Numbered from the stretch's first letter, positions 1 to 8,812 are shown. The stretch: 64,000 nt of DNA from an uncultured Ruminococcus sp. (GCA_910584195.1 CAJTYV010000001.1:316818-380817), one strand, 5' to 3'. Notes: generated from the letters alone by a model not told the origin. Translations and numbers: made by a program.

Positions 1-2034
1 CATCTTATCGTTTTCGGGAAGCTTACTGTAATCGACTGATTGGTTGAGCTTATTCTCATATTCTCCTTTTCCGCTTGTTGAGGGGGTATTTGCCTTAGTC
101 GTTGTTTGAACAGAAGGCTTTTCCGTCTGAGGAGATGTCTGAACAGGAGTCGAAGAACCCTTGTATGCGTCTGTAATAACTGTAATGGAATCAATGTTAA
201 ACTGCTGACAGTCGATCCACCAAACTCCGAATTTAAGATCTCCTGTAGTATTGATTATTTTAGCAGTTGCATTATCAAGCTTCCATGTAATAGTTCCCTT
301 ATTGCCGCTGATAGTCTGAGACATATTGTCTGTCTGAGTCCAGTATTCAGGCGATACGCTTGTGGACGAACCGAATGCGCCCTCCCACTTGCCGATAGTA
401 TTGCTTGCAGAGATGTTTACCTGAACTTCCTGAATAGTTTCACCGTAATTAATGTTGAAATCATTCCATTTGAATCCGAGCATTCTTTCATCCTCGGGGA
501 GGTTCGGATAATCTACCGCCTGATCAACCGAAACCGTATACGAGCCGTTTGACGCAGGAGTTGAAGGAGTTGTTACAGCCGGAGTCGTAGTGGGCGGATT
601 AGGAGTTGTTATCTGTCCGCTGTAGATCTTATCAACACCTTCGATAGATGAAACAGTCTTACCTGTCTTATAAAATTCATAAAGACCTGCCGCCGCACCA
701 ACAAGACCTGCATTATAATCGCAGGCAACTTCGTTGCACACGTAGTCGTTCATATCATCGGTATAAGTGCCTCCTGCATCTGTCGGACCTCCGACAAGAG
801 CGCCGATAAGGCTGTGACCGTTGGGACTTATAGACTGTGGATGAGCAGAACCGTCAAATTCATCATATGAATTATATCCGGAAGCAGCTCTGTGATGAGG
901 ATTCTTTGCAGAATTCGAAGCAAATCCTACAACAAAACAGGTATTTGCAGGATTGTTTCCTGTAATATAATCCATCTGACCCTTAGCCCATGAGCTGAAG
1001 TCTGCCGAAGAATTCTTAGAAGCGACAAGAGCTGCAAACTGCATGCCACAATTTATACGTGCGCTTCCCCACTTATCTAAAAACAAATAATTGCTGCCAG
1101 TAGCATTGCTGCCAATATAGGAGTTTACCTTATTCCAGTTATTTGTAATGTGCGCATAAACACATGCAGCGCCGAGTCCTCTGTTTTCCCAGCCGTCTAT
1201 CCAACCGAGATATTCAGTCTGCTTACTTGCACAATCGTTCTTATACTGTTCTTCTCCTGTAGCAAGATAGAGCCAACCTGCCGCATTAGCCTGTTCGTCC
1301 TGACATGAAGTAGAACCGTAGAATGTCTGACCGTTCTCGCTTGGACCGTCCGTAGCTACCTGATTATATTGCGTTGAGAACTTGTAGAGAGCCTTTGCAT
1401 ACTTTAAATCCTCTTCATTACCGAAATTAAGATAGCTCAGAGCAAGAGAAGCAGCATAATCAGCGGCAATATCACTTGCACCATTAGAGGTCCAGTACAT
1501 CTTGCGCTTTCCCTGAACATTCTCCTGATTTTCGGGAGAACCCCAATAGTTGTGATCGGTAACTCCGCTTTCCTTTTGATAGAGGAATGATGAAACTGAA
1601 TCACCGCTAAGCTTTGTAGAATTTTTAAAGAACTCGTTAAAGTGGTCGGAGAGCATTTTTAAATGCTCAGCCTGACCTGTAGCATTGTAAGCATCCTTAA
1701 ATTCATAATAGCTCCAGCCGAGTACGGATGCTGTATAACCCTGCGGCAAACCGAACATAGCATGGTCGCCTGCATCGTGAAAACCACCCTTTACTTCATC
1801 AGAGGTATGGCAGTTGCCTCTCCATGTAAGTCCGGATTTTTGTTCAACTTCATCTCCGCACATATTCGCATCATAAAAATAGAGAGAGTACTGAAGCAGC
1901 TTTGCATAATCGTCAGAACCGGAGGCAGCAACTGTATTGAGAGAGGGAGCAGCTGTTACAAATGAACCTGCCATAGAGGCGGCAGCTATCATTCCGCTTA
2001 AAACGACTGATTTAACTTTTTTTAAATTGATCAT
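1..2034 (-). CDS. Secreted GH9 endoglucanase with C-terminal carbohydrate-binding-like modules (3' end cut by window)
   Basis: Open from ATG at 2032-2034 to the window edge (678 codons, no stop); the gene continues leftwards. I translated it by eye. Residues 1-38 form a Sec signal peptide. The GH9 catalytic module follows directly: GGFHDAGDH near residue 83 (catalytic base Asp region), NPHHRAAS, and VCNEVACDYNAG carrying the proton-donor Glu. After a Thr/Pro linker comes a module of about 125 residues (encoded about 165-550) with a KWNDF motif and a GVWWIDCQQF motif; after a second Thr/Pro linker a second copy starts (QSVDYSKLPENDKM matching QAVDYPNLPEDERM) and is cut off. Such modules occur in Ruminococcus cellulases and probably bind polysaccharide (inference). 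Role: hydrolysis of beta-1,4-glucan outside the cell. Whether a dockerin lies beyond the edge cannot be seen. Confidence 0.93.
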   Translation of the reverse strand, partial: MINLKKVKSVVLSGMIAAASMAGSFVTAAPSLNTVAASGSDDYAKLLQYSLYFYDANMCGDEVEQKSGLTWRGNCHTSDEVKGGFHDAGDHAMFGLPQGYTASVLGWSYYEFKDAYNATGQAEHLKMLSDHFNEFFKNSTKLSGDSVSSFLYQKESGVTDHNYWGSPENQENVQGKRKMYWTSNGASDIAADYAASLALSYLNFGNEEDLKYAKALYKFSTQYNQVATDGPSENGQTFYGSTSCQDEQANAAGWLYLATGEEQYKNDCASKQTEYLGWIDGWENRGLGAACVYAHITNNWNKVNSYIGSNATGSNYLFLDKWGSARINCGMQFAALVASKNSSADFSSWAKGQMDYITGNNPANTCFVVGFASNSAKNPHHRAASGYNSYDEFDGSAHPQSISPNGHSLIGALVGGPTDAGGTYTDDMNDYVCNEVACDYNAGLVGAAAGLYEFYKTGKTVSSIEGVDKIYSGQITTPNPPTTTPAVTTPSTPASNGSYTVSVDQAVDYPNLPEDERMLGFKWNDFNINYGETIQEVQVNISASNTIGKWEGAFGSSTSVSPEYWTQTDNMSQTISGNKGTITWKLDNATAKIINTTGDLKFGVWWIDCQQFNIDSITVITDAYKGSSTPVQTSPQTEKPSVQTTTKANTPSTSGKGEYENKLNQSVDYSKLPENDKM

Positions 2035-2353
2035 TGATCTCACACTTCTTTCTAAAAAGATTTGTGCCTATAATACGTTGTACATTTATTATACATAATT
2101 TCTCTGCATTTTTGGTTACACATCGGTTACAAAGTAATTACATTATAGTTAAAACAGCCGTTTTTTCTATATCTTCTCCGTATTGAACATAAAAAACCCT
2201 TAGATTTTATGTATAATCACAATAAAACATGTATAAATGTTATAAAAAAACATAATTATATGTATATTAAATTAATTAGATTTTATATTTTTAGTTTTAA
2301 TGTTTGTAACGTCTCAATTTTCCGCAAATGTTTATGCGGAATACGTTAAATAA
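2035..2353. other. AT-rich intergenic region upstream of the first GH9 gene
   Basis: About 320 bases without a gene. It is strongly AT-rich and must hold the promoter of the leftward GH9 gene; a TATAAT can be read on the minus strand near 2086-2091, but I see no convincing -35 at the right distance. The SD of the GH9 gene is a weak purine-rich stretch just before 2034. Confidence 0.5.
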
Positions 2354-2390
2354 AATAACGCCGCATGTTCTTAACCATGCGGCGTCTCGT
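2354..2390 (-). terminator. Intrinsic terminator of the dockerin GH9 gene
   Basis: Nine-base perfect stem cgccgcatg (2359-2367) with catgcggcg (2376-2384), eight-base loop. Read on the minus strand the stem is followed by TTATTTTATTT, and it sits 19 bases past the stop codon at 2404. Confidence 0.88.
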
Positions 2391-2403
2391 AAATGAAAGT
2401 TAC

Positions 2404-4413
2404 TTACCTTAAAGGAAGCTGATCAACAGTCAGAAGTTTAGCGTCTATCATCTGAAGAACCAGAGCATCATTAGGGTTGACTCCGAGTGTTTCATCAACA
2501 TCAGCGTTTCGCAAACCCGCCTCAGAAAGTCCATATTTGTCCTGATTTCCGAGATGCTGAAGAATAGCTGTTGAATCGGCAATAGATACTTTTCCGTCAC
2601 AGTTTGCATCCCCATATAAAATGTCCGCTGATTCTTCCTTAATACTGTTAAGAACCATTATCTGATTACCATTATAATCAAGGAAATTAACGGTAACTGT
2701 CTTACCGGAGCCGATTTCTCTGAACTTCTCTAAATCCTCTGTACGGGCTACTGTAAACCTGCCCGTCTCCCTAAATACTACGTAATCGTTTCCGATTTCG
2801 GAAATTACATCGGTAAATTCCTGTATTTTCTGATCGCCGCCCGGTGTTGTGGGAATAGCTTCAGTCGGCTGCGGTTCAGTTGCCGCAGAAGTTGTCTCTG
2901 GAGGTATCGGAGGCTTAGGATCACCTTGAGTAAACTTGAAACTGTCGTTTATTTCATCAGCAGACTGCTTTATAGCATCAAACGCTGATGCATCACCGCC
3001 GTACATTTCCGCTGCAAAAGAACAAGCAATAGCAAAGCAGCCGTTATAATCGAGTGCGCCTTCGGTATATTGGTATCTATCAGCGTGATCCTCGTATCCG
3101 CTGCCGTCAATACCGCCTACAAGCATTCCGTAATTGGTATATTTAGCCGATGGATTTTCAGCCGAAGTCTGACCGTTTTCACCGGGGTTAGCCGCACGGT
3201 GATGAATATGGGTAGGCCACTTATCGCCAAAACCAAGAAGGAAGCTGTAACCTGTGTCGTTATCACCAAGAATTGTGTCTATCTGATATTTGGCACCCTT
3301 TGCATAGCTCGATGACGGGTCGCCGTCTGCAATAAGATAAGCGTTCATCTGTTTTGCACAATTGTATCTTGAGGCACCCCAACCGTTTGCATTGTAATTA
3401 CCCTCGCTCAGACCGCCCTGATTATCGAGTTCAAATTTAAGTTCGTCAGCAAACACGCTGTCGCCTGTTGCCTTATACATAAGGGCGGCATATCCCTGCC
3501 ATACTTTGTCCCAACTGTATAAATAATAATCGTAGACACCGTTATATTGTCCTGAATTCGGCTTAAGGGCAGGTTTGTCGCCTTCGCCGAGAATATAGAG
3601 CCACGCAGAAGCAAGAGCCATTTCGTCTTCGCACATGGAATCTGTGCTGTAAAAGCTCATACCGTCACAATTATTCCCCTTGTTCTTTGTACCGAAATCA
3701 ATAATAGCCTTTGCATACTTTATACACTCTGAAGAATAATCAGGATCGCTTTCTCTGAGAACATAAGCGGAAGCGAGAAGTCCGCAAGCCATCTCCCCGC
3801 ATACAGCAGAGTTATTCTTTGAAGCAGTAAGCCAGTAAACCGGTCTGTCATAAGTCTGAACTTCGGGCGCGCTCCAAATACCGTGGTCAACATTACCGTC
3901 CGCCACAGTTCCTGCAATCGCCGCAACATTTCCCGAATCGTCAAGGAAAGTGGTTTTCATGAGGTAATCAGCGCCCCAGCGCATTTCATATTCAAGATGA
4001 TCCAGACATCCTGCCTTTTCGTAAATTCCCGGGTTGAAATACTCGGACATTCCAAGGCTTGACAATGCAAAACCCATTGTAAGGTTAAATTTAATATGAT
4101 CGCCTGCATCATGCCAGCCGCCCGAAACATCTACCTTTCCGTCTCCATCGGGATCTACTACAGATTTAAGAGAACCATCAAGAGAGCCGACCGAAGCTTC
4201 AGCATCATAAGTATGACAATCGCCCCTCCATGTCAGTGGACCGTCCGTAATGCCTTTGCCGCATGCATTTGAATCAAAAAAATACAGCGACATAGCAAGA
4301 GCTTCCATATAATTGTGATCCGCAGCGGAAACGCTGAAATTAGCCGCCGGTATAGACGATGCCGCTAATACAGCCGAAGCGGCGGCAGCCGTAAGCCTTT
4401 TGGTAAACTTCAT
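2404..4413 (-). CDS. Secreted GH9 endoglucanase with C-terminal dockerin (cellulosomal)
   Basis: Cellulase of family GH9. Signal peptide of about 30 residues ending near VSA. Catalytic module: GGWHDAGDHIKFNL (catalytic Asp pair), HIHHRAANPGE, and RYQYTEGALDYNG with the acid Glu. A Thr/Pro/Glu linker (PPETTSAATEPQPT) follows, then about 70 residues of beta-type sequence that I do not recognise, then a dockerin with two Ca-binding repeats (GDANCDGKVSIADS and NADVDETLGVNPND), the module that plugs enzymes into cohesins of a scaffoldin. The ATG at 4420-4422 lies directly against the SD, so I prefer ATG 4411-4413, which has GAAAGG nine bases upstream. Same strand as the first GH9 gene, with a terminator between them, so separate transcription is likely. 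Confidence 0.95.
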   Translation of the reverse strand: MKFTKRLTAAAASAVLAASSIPAANFSVSAADHNYMEALAMSLYFFDSNACGKGITDGPLTWRGDCHTYDAEASVGSLDGSLKSVVDPDGDGKVDVSGGWHDAGDHIKFNLTMGFALSSLGMSEYFNPGIYEKAGCLDHLEYEMRWGADYLMKTTFLDDSGNVAAIAGTVADGNVDHGIWSAPEVQTYDRPVYWLTASKNNSAVCGEMACGLLASAYVLRESDPDYSSECIKYAKAIIDFGTKNKGNNCDGMSFYSTDSMCEDEMALASAWLYILGEGDKPALKPNSGQYNGVYDYYLYSWDKVWQGYAALMYKATGDSVFADELKFELDNQGGLSEGNYNANGWGASRYNCAKQMNAYLIADGDPSSSYAKGAKYQIDTILGDNDTGYSFLLGFGDKWPTHIHHRAANPGENGQTSAENPSAKYTNYGMLVGGIDGSGYEDHADRYQYTEGALDYNGCFAIACSFAAEMYGGDASAFDAIKQSADEINDSFKFTQGDPKPPIPPETTSAATEPQPTEAIPTTPGGDQKIQEFTDVISEIGNDYVVFRETGRFTVARTEDLEKFREIGSGKTVTVNFLDYNGNQIMVLNSIKEESADILYGDANCDGKVSIADSTAILQHLGNQDKYGLSEAGLRNADVDETLGVNPNDALVLQMIDAKLLTVDQLPLR

Positions 4414-4422
4414 AATAATCAT

Positions 4423-4670
4423 CCTTTCAATTTAAGAAAAATTTTCTCAAGCAATAAACATTATATATCGCGCACTCGAAATCAAGCCAAATTTTACGCT
4501 GTTTGATGAACATATTATATCACAAAACTCCGCATCAATTGTGAATATTTTGTGTACATATAGCTAAATAAATAAATTTCGGCGTATTTGTCAAAAAATG
4601 TCTTATAAATTGTGCAAAACAGCAAAACAAAAAACATTTTCCAAATAATTAAAAAGCTTTGCAGGAATAG
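4423..4670. other. AT-rich divergent intergenic region
   Basis: Gap between the leftward dockerin GH9 gene and the rightward rsmE promoter. Very AT-rich; expected to hold the GH9 promoter, but I see no clear consensus hexamers on the minus strand. Confidence 0.4.
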
Positions 4671-4700
4671 TTGACACACACTATAATGTAATGATATAAT
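4671..4700 (+). promoter_or_regulatory. Sigma-A promoter of rsmE
   Basis: TTGACA at 4671-4676 and TATAAT at 4695-4700, spacing 18, about 75 bases before the rsmE start. A second TATAAT at 4682 is too close to serve this -35. Confidence 0.8.
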
Positions 4701-4775
4701 AAGTAATAAACAAATACTTTAAGGTAATATTATGTTTTTTAATCCACACAATTAATTTGAAACGGAGCGATAAAG

Positions 4776-5498
4776 ATGCCAAGATTTTTTGCAGATAATA
4801 TTACAGAAAACGATATTTTTCTGACAGGAGAAAACGCCCGGCATATAGGGCGTTCTTTAAGAATGCGCCCGGGCGAAACCCTGACTGTATGCTGCGGCGG
4901 AACCGACTACGACTGCCAAATAAACCATATTACCGAGGATTCTGTATATCTCGACCTGATAAAAAAACACCCATGCGAAGCCGAGCCGTCAATTGATGTA
5001 ACGCTGTATCAAGCTGTTCCGAAGCTTGACAAATTGGAATATATAATTCAAAAGTCCACAGAATTAGGGGTATCGCGAGTAGTTCCCATACTTACAAAAC
5101 GATGCATATCGCGTCCCGCGGAAAAGGATTTTGCCAAAAAACTGCCTCGCCTTACAAAAATAGCAGAGGAAGCGGCGAAACAATCCGGACGCGGCAAAAT
5201 CCCCGAAATAACGCCCATATTAAGTTTTTATCAATGTCTCGAAACAATTAAAAAAAACGAAAAAACATTAATATTATATGAAGGAGAAGGTGGAAAAGCT
5301 TTTAATGCCATTAACTTTAACAATATAAAATCCGCCGGAATAATCATTGGAAGCGAGGGCGGCTTTGATCTTTCAGAGGTAGAAACGGCTGTTTCCGCAG
5401 GGGCAGAACGCATATGGCTTGGAAAAAGAATCCTTCGTTGTGAAACAGCACCAATTTCAGCCCTTTCAATTTTGATGTTTTTAACAAAAAACATGTAA
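4776..5498 (+). CDS. rsmE: 16S rRNA (uracil-1498-N3)-methyltransferase RsmE
   Basis: 240 residues, the usual family length (about 240-250). RsmE methylates U1498 of 16S rRNA in the assembled 30S subunit using S-adenosylmethionine. The C-terminal SPOUT knot is plain: IIGSEGGFDLSEVE near residue 190 and LGKRILRCETAPISAL near 215. The N-terminal 70 residues (MPRFFA, TGENARHIGRSLRMRPGE) form the PUA-like RNA-binding part. SD GGAG lies nine bases before the ATG. It stands alone behind its own promoter; prmA, a common neighbour elsewhere, is not next to it. Confidence 0.96.
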   Translation: MPRFFADNITENDIFLTGENARHIGRSLRMRPGETLTVCCGGTDYDCQINHITEDSVYLDLIKKHPCEAEPSIDVTLYQAVPKLDKLEYIIQKSTELGVSRVVPILTKRCISRPAEKDFAKKLPRLTKIAEEAAKQSGRGKIPEITPILSFYQCLETIKKNEKTLILYEGEGGKAFNAINFNNIKSAGIIIGSEGGFDLSEVETAVSAGAERIWLGKRILRCETAPISALSILMFLTKNM

Positions 5499-5502
5499 AC
5501 CC

Positions 5503-5531
5503 TTGAAATTATTAAAAGAATGTGTTATAAT
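5503..5531 (+). promoter_or_regulatory. Promoter of the small acidic membrane protein
   Basis: TTGAAA at 5503-5508 and TATAAT at 5526-5531, spacing 17, with TGTG just before the -10. It starts inside the tail of rsmE's downstream spacer, so the next gene is transcribed independently. Confidence 0.78.
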
Positions 5532-5606
5532 AAATAATATGATTATCGAGGGCGGCCGCAAGCGTATCGGTAAGCTAAGATTTCTTGCGGAGAAATGAGG
5601 ATTATT

Positions 5607-5873
5607 ATGAGCAAACTTTTAACAGGTCTTCTCGTTGCGGGCGCAGCTGTAGCTGTAGGCGTAGTAGCGGCAAAAGTATTGAAGGGCAAGGAATCAAATA
5701 ACGATTACGACAACGATACGTACGATTATCCAGATCCTTACGATACAGATGAAGATATTGATTTCGATATTGACGAGGTTCTTGAAGAAGCAAATGCAGC
5801 TGCCGATGAAGCGGACAAGCCTGTTGATGCTGAAGAAATAGCCGAAGAAGCAAAAAACGATATAGAAGAATAA
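5607..5873 (+). CDS. Small acidic membrane-anchored protein, unknown function
   Basis: 88 residues. The N-terminal stretch LLTGLLVAGAAVAVGVVAAKVL is a single membrane segment; the rest is highly acidic (runs of Asp/Glu with Tyr, then Ala/Glu-rich) and probably disordered or helical in the cytosol. The upstream ATG at 5595 has its SD only two bases away, while the ATG at 5607 has GAGG at a normal distance, so I use 5607. The leader between promoter and start contains complementary pieces (ggccgcaag near 5553 and cttgcgg near 5583) that could form a hairpin next to the ribosome site. I do not recognise a family. Confidence 0.8.
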   Translation: MSKLLTGLLVAGAAVAVGVVAAKVLKGKESNNDYDNDTYDYPDPYDTDEDIDFDIDEVLEEANAAADEADKPVDAEEIAEEAKNDIEE

Positions 5874-5880
5874 TTTGTTT

Positions 5881-5912
5881 ATTGCGGGACGGTTTATACG
5901 CCGTCCTGCAAT
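5881..5912 (+). terminator. Strong hairpin after the small acidic protein gene
   Basis: Twelve-base arms attgcgggacgg (5881-5892) and ccgtcctgcaat (5901-5912) with one G-U pair. No T-run follows, so it may be a processing or weak termination signal. Confidence 0.55.
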
Positions 5913-5977
5913 AATGCACAATATTTAAGCCTAAATTGCCCTTAATTTGTGCATGTATACAATTTCCTGAAAACCTA

Positions 5978-6006
5978 TTGACATTTTCCAAAAGTTCTGA
6001 TATAAT
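5978..6006 (+). promoter_or_regulatory. Consensus promoter of tRNA-Pro
   Basis: TTGACA at 5978-5983, TATAAT at 6001-6006, spacing exactly 17: a perfect sigma-A promoter, 31 bases before the tRNA. Confidence 0.93.
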
Positions 6007-6037
6007 ATAAAAGCTGTCAAGGACAGTAAAGATTGTC

Positions 6038-6114
6038 CGAGGCGTAGCTCAGTTTGGTAGAGTGCTTGGTTTGGGACCAAGATGCCGCAGGTTCGAGTCC
6101 TGTCGCCTCGACCA
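6038..6114 (+). tRNA. tRNA-Pro (anticodon TGG)
   Basis: 77 nt with encoded CCA. Acceptor arms cgaggcg / cgcctcg, D-arm with AGCTCAGTTTGGTAGAG, anticodon stem CTTGG/CCAAG with loop TTTGGGA giving TGG, T-arm with GGTTCGAGTCC. Confidence 0.98.
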
Positions 6115-6146
6115 TAAAATTTTTTGAAAAAATTTTCAAAAAAAGC

Positions 6147-6175
6147 TTGACAAATAAAAAAATTTGTGGTATAAT
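6147..6175 (+). promoter_or_regulatory. Consensus promoter of tRNA-Thr
   Basis: TTGACA at 6147-6152, TATAAT at 6170-6175, spacing 17, 15 bases before the tRNA. An AT-rich inverted repeat (ttttttgaaaaaattttcaaaaaa, split near 6130) lies between it and tRNA-Pro and may stop the first transcript. Confidence 0.92.
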
Positions 6176-6190
6176 TATTAAGTCAGTTAA

Positions 6191-6266
6191 GCTGGTGTAG
6201 CTCAGTTGGTAGAGCAGCTGATTTGTAATCAGCAGGTCGGGGGTTCGAGTCCGTCCACCAGCTCCA
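6191..6266 (+). tRNA. tRNA-Thr (anticodon TGT)
   Basis: 76 nt with encoded CCA. Acceptor arms gctggtg / caccagc, D-loop AGCTCAGTTGGTAGAGC, anticodon stem CTGAT/ATCAG around loop TTGTA with TGT, T-arm GGGTTCGAGTCC. Confidence 0.98.
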
Positions 6267-6303
6267 TTTATCGGTGTAGTAAGCCGGTAAATAAAAATTG
6301 TAT

Positions 6304-6389
6304 GGGAGAGTTCCCGAGTGGCCAAAGGGGGCAGACTGTAAATCTGTTGCTTTTCAGCTTCGATGGTCCGAATCCATCCTCTCCCACCA
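6304..6389 (+). tRNA. tRNA-Tyr (anticodon GTA)
   Basis: 86 nt class II tRNA with a long variable arm and encoded CCA. Acceptor arms gggagag / ctctccc, anticodon loop CTGTAAA giving GTA, T-arm GGTCCGAATCC. Co-transcribed with tRNA-Thr, 37 bases behind it. Confidence 0.97.
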
Positions 6390-6410
6390 ATTTTTTTATA
6401 AGTTTGTTAC

Positions 6411-6432
6411 TCCGCTTTAAGCGGATTTTTTT
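6411..6432 (+). terminator. Terminator of the tRNA operon
   Basis: Stem tccgct (6411-6416) with agcgga (6420-6425), three-base loop, then seven T residues. Confidence 0.88.
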
Positions 6433-6518
6433 ATGTCCCGAAAAAAAGAGCATTTGTACGGAAATCATGCTATATTGTGCATAAATCTATAAATTCTGCA
6501 TCAGGAGAGTAGAACGCT

Positions 6519-7064
6519 ATGATCAAAGCTAACGTAAAATACACCGGCGAGCATATGTGGGCTTGCCATAAGGCGTATTCTGCATTCGATTGGAGATTCG
6601 TCACGGATATTATATTAACAGGCTTAATCGCCGTTTTTACTTTTGGAATATGTTTATATCTTCTTCCCTTTTTGGGCAAAACGGAGCTGATAACCAAGTC
6701 TATTTTCATTTATGCATTTTTATGCGTACTAAATATATTCTTTATCATTTTTTCTGTCATAAAAAAACAGAAAAAGAAAAAAGAAATAAAAACAAACATT
6801 CCAAATCAGTTTGTAAATAATATTTCATTTGACGACAAAGAATTTCTCCACAAATACAATTCCGACGATGAATGGGGATTCAGACGCTGCGGATATGATA
6901 TGCTTCAAGCGGCAACCGAAACAAAACACTTCTTCCTTATACGTATAGATAAAACAAAAGTCTGCGTTATAGGCAAACACGAAATCACAGAGGGTACTTG
7001 CGAAGAACTATCGGAACTCCTTACGGAAAAGCTCGGAAAAAAATTCAGGAGGAAATGCAGATGA
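6519..7064 (+). CDS. YcxB-like membrane protein 1
   Basis: 181 residues. Two hydrophobic segments (IILTGLIAVFTFGICLYLLP near 27-47 and IFIYAFLCVLNIFFIIFSVI near 58-80) form a hairpin, followed by a cytosolic domain ending in FFLIRIDKTKVCVIGKHEI and a helix EELSELLTEKLGKKF. This pattern of a short strand ladder plus a final amphipathic helix is the YcxB-like domain, whose function is unknown. SD GGAG lies before the ATG. First of five consecutive genes; its TGA overlaps the next ATG (ATGA), so translation is coupled. The first three proteins of the run are paralogues in their C-terminal halves. Confidence 0.85.
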   Translation: MIKANVKYTGEHMWACHKAYSAFDWRFVTDIILTGLIAVFTFGICLYLLPFLGKTELITKSIFIYAFLCVLNIFFIIFSVIKKQKKKKEIKTNIPNQFVNNISFDDKEFLHKYNSDDEWGFRRCGYDMLQAATETKHFFLIRIDKTKVCVIGKHEITEGTCEELSELLTEKLGKKFRRKCR

Positions 7065-7600
7065 TAACAGCTGAAAACACTTATACAAAAGAATATCTCG
7101 AAGCTAACCGCAGCTATCACATAACATCGTCAGCTTACAAAAATTACAAACAAGCTCTTATCTTTAAACTTATTTTCTATGTGTTATTTATCATGTGGCT
7201 GTTCAACAATATCTCGTCAGTACCCATTTTTAAAATTATCAACTGCATTTTTGCTGTTTATTTAGTCAGCCGTTTTATAGCCTGTCTCATTGAGATATGG
7301 AATTGCTTTTTTTCAAAAAAACGATTTATTCCGGATAAATTCCGCCGCCAATTTGTTTTCAGCGATGATTCTTTCGGTATGATCTCTCATTCCGAGAACT
7401 ACTCCGCTGAACGTTACAAGCGTTATCCATCTCTGCATTCCGCCGTGGAATGGGGAGACTGGTTCTTCATAAACTTCACTGCCGGCGAGGTCTGCATTAT
7501 CAAAAAAACAGACCTTACTAACGGTACTCCCGATGATCTGCGGCTTCTATTGAAGGATAAATTAGGCAGCCGATTCACTCAGAAAGGAGATGCCTCATGA
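7061..7600 (+). CDS. YcxB-like membrane protein 2
   Basis: 179 residues from the ATG at 7061. A longer frame is open upstream inside the previous gene, but AGGAGG sits eight bases before 7061 and the ATG overlaps the previous stop, so this start is favoured over 6998 or 7055. Two membrane segments near residues 25-75, then a soluble part ending WFFINFTAGEVCIIKKTDL and LLLKDKLGSRF, matching the C-terminal signature of its two neighbours. Part of the five-gene coupled run. Function unknown; proteins of this type are often near small signalling or secretion genes, but nothing here points to a substrate. Confidence 0.83.
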   Translation: MITAENTYTKEYLEANRSYHITSSAYKNYKQALIFKLIFYVLFIMWLFNNISSVPIFKIINCIFAVYLVSRFIACLIEIWNCFFSKKRFIPDKFRRQFVFSDDSFGMISHSENYSAERYKRYPSLHSAVEWGDWFFINFTAGEVCIIKKTDLTNGTPDDLRLLLKDKLGSRFTQKGDAS

Positions 7601-8127
7601 TAAAAGCAAAAGTCAGATACACCGAAAAACATTACAAACAGCTCGTTAACCACACCCCTTTGTTGATACAAAAAATTATTTCCTACATATTCGTTTCAGT
7701 TATCTGCATTGTTTTCCTTTTGCTTATTTTAGGTAAGCTGTGCGGCGGTGAATACTCCCTTATACCAATTTTTATTCCCTTTGCACTGGGACTTTTTTCG
7801 ATAATTTATATGGCAATGATCCCAAAGATTATGGTCAAACGCCATTTTCAGCAATTCCCTGATTCGGAGGAATACTACACTTTCGGTGAGGACGGCTTTA
7901 CCGAGCTTACTAAAGGTCCGGGGCTTAACCACGAGCAGTCTGTCAACTATGACCGCTTTATTTCCTGCTATGAAAACCGCGAATGGTTTCTGCTTTTTAT
8001 CACAAGAAATACCGCTTATATTATTCATAAATCCGAAATAACCGAGGGTACTCCTGATGAACTCCGTGAACTTCTGAAAACCAGACTGGGAAATAAATTT
8101 CATGCAAGAAAAGAGGGAACTTCATGA
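7597..8127 (+). CDS. YcxB-like membrane protein 3
   Basis: 176 residues, start ATG overlapping the previous TGA. Two membrane segments (IISYIFVSVICIVFLLLIL and IPIFIPFALGLFSIIYMAMI), then FTELTKGPGLNHEQSVNYD and the family C-terminus WFLLFITRNTAYIIHKSEI plus ELLKTRLGNKF. Its first residues (MIKAKVRYTEKH) closely match those of the first gene (MIKANVKYTGEH), so genes 1 and 3 are the nearest pair, consistent with tandem duplication. Confidence 0.85.
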   Translation: MIKAKVRYTEKHYKQLVNHTPLLIQKIISYIFVSVICIVFLLLILGKLCGGEYSLIPIFIPFALGLFSIIYMAMIPKIMVKRHFQQFPDSEEYYTFGEDGFTELTKGPGLNHEQSVNYDRFISCYENREWFLLFITRNTAYIIHKSEITEGTPDELRELLKTRLGNKFHARKEGTS

Positions 8128-8756
8128 CCATAAGCAGGATAGACGATGCGGACAACCTGCACCTTACATACGAAAGAAAAGTGACAAGCGTTATATGGGT
8201 AAGGATAATCCTTTCCATTGCCGTCTCATTTGTCTGCCTGATAGCATGGGGCATTCTTTTAATGAACTCCGATTCCGGCGAAAACTATGCGCCGATAATA
8301 ATTGGTGTGCTTATCGTTGCGTGGCTGATTTTCTCAGGCTACCTTAAAATGAGCCGCAACAACAATTTTTTTACCGCTTACGTTTTTGACGAAAATTCCA
8401 TGTACCGCGTCAACCTGACAGAAGCCTTTGGCAATGATACTCTGTTTGGAAAAAACTACAGCGTAAGCTCCCGTGACGGCTTGATACAACGTATGAAAGT
8501 GACAGCTAATATGCGTAAAATTCGTGCGACATCTCATTTGGACGAATTTATCTGCCGGCAGGAGGTCATCGACTACAGCGGATATGCAGTAGAAAAGGTT
8601 TTCGACATAAGCGAAACGAAAAATTTTCTGCGCGTAAAGCTGCAATTACGAGGCTCGCGCCTATTCAATTCATATTCACGTAAAAAAACTGTTTATATTC
8701 CGAACAGCTTTACCAATTTTGACGCTCTCCGCTATGAACTTGAAAAACTTATATAA
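8124..8756 (+). CDS. Two-pass membrane protein of the same cluster, type B, copy 1
   Basis: 210 residues, ATG overlapping the previous stop. Two hydrophobic segments near residues 25-65, then a soluble C-terminal domain. It lacks the short YcxB ending; instead it shares a longer pattern with the next gene: F-x-A-Y/F-V/I near the start of the soluble part, LFGKNYS against LFGEELN, LDEFI against LDKFI, and KKTVYIPNSF against KKVRIPKNY. Thus the cluster holds two paralogous subfamilies. Unknown function; I see no catalytic motif. Confidence 0.78.
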   Translation: MTISRIDDADNLHLTYERKVTSVIWVRIILSIAVSFVCLIAWGILLMNSDSGENYAPIIIGVLIVAWLIFSGYLKMSRNNNFFTAYVFDENSMYRVNLTEAFGNDTLFGKNYSVSSRDGLIQRMKVTANMRKIRATSHLDEFICRQEVIDYSGYAVEKVFDISETKNFLRVKLQLRGSRLFNSYSRKKTVYIPNSFTNFDALRYELEKLI

Positions 8757-8812
8757 AGGTTAATCTTTATTAACTGCAAAGCTTTCAAAAAACAAGATGC
8801 AAGGAGTTTCCT

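Noticed and set aside
6017..6484. Frames overlapping the three tRNA genes
   Set aside because: They cover clear tRNA cloverleafs on both strands and are typical spurious calls.
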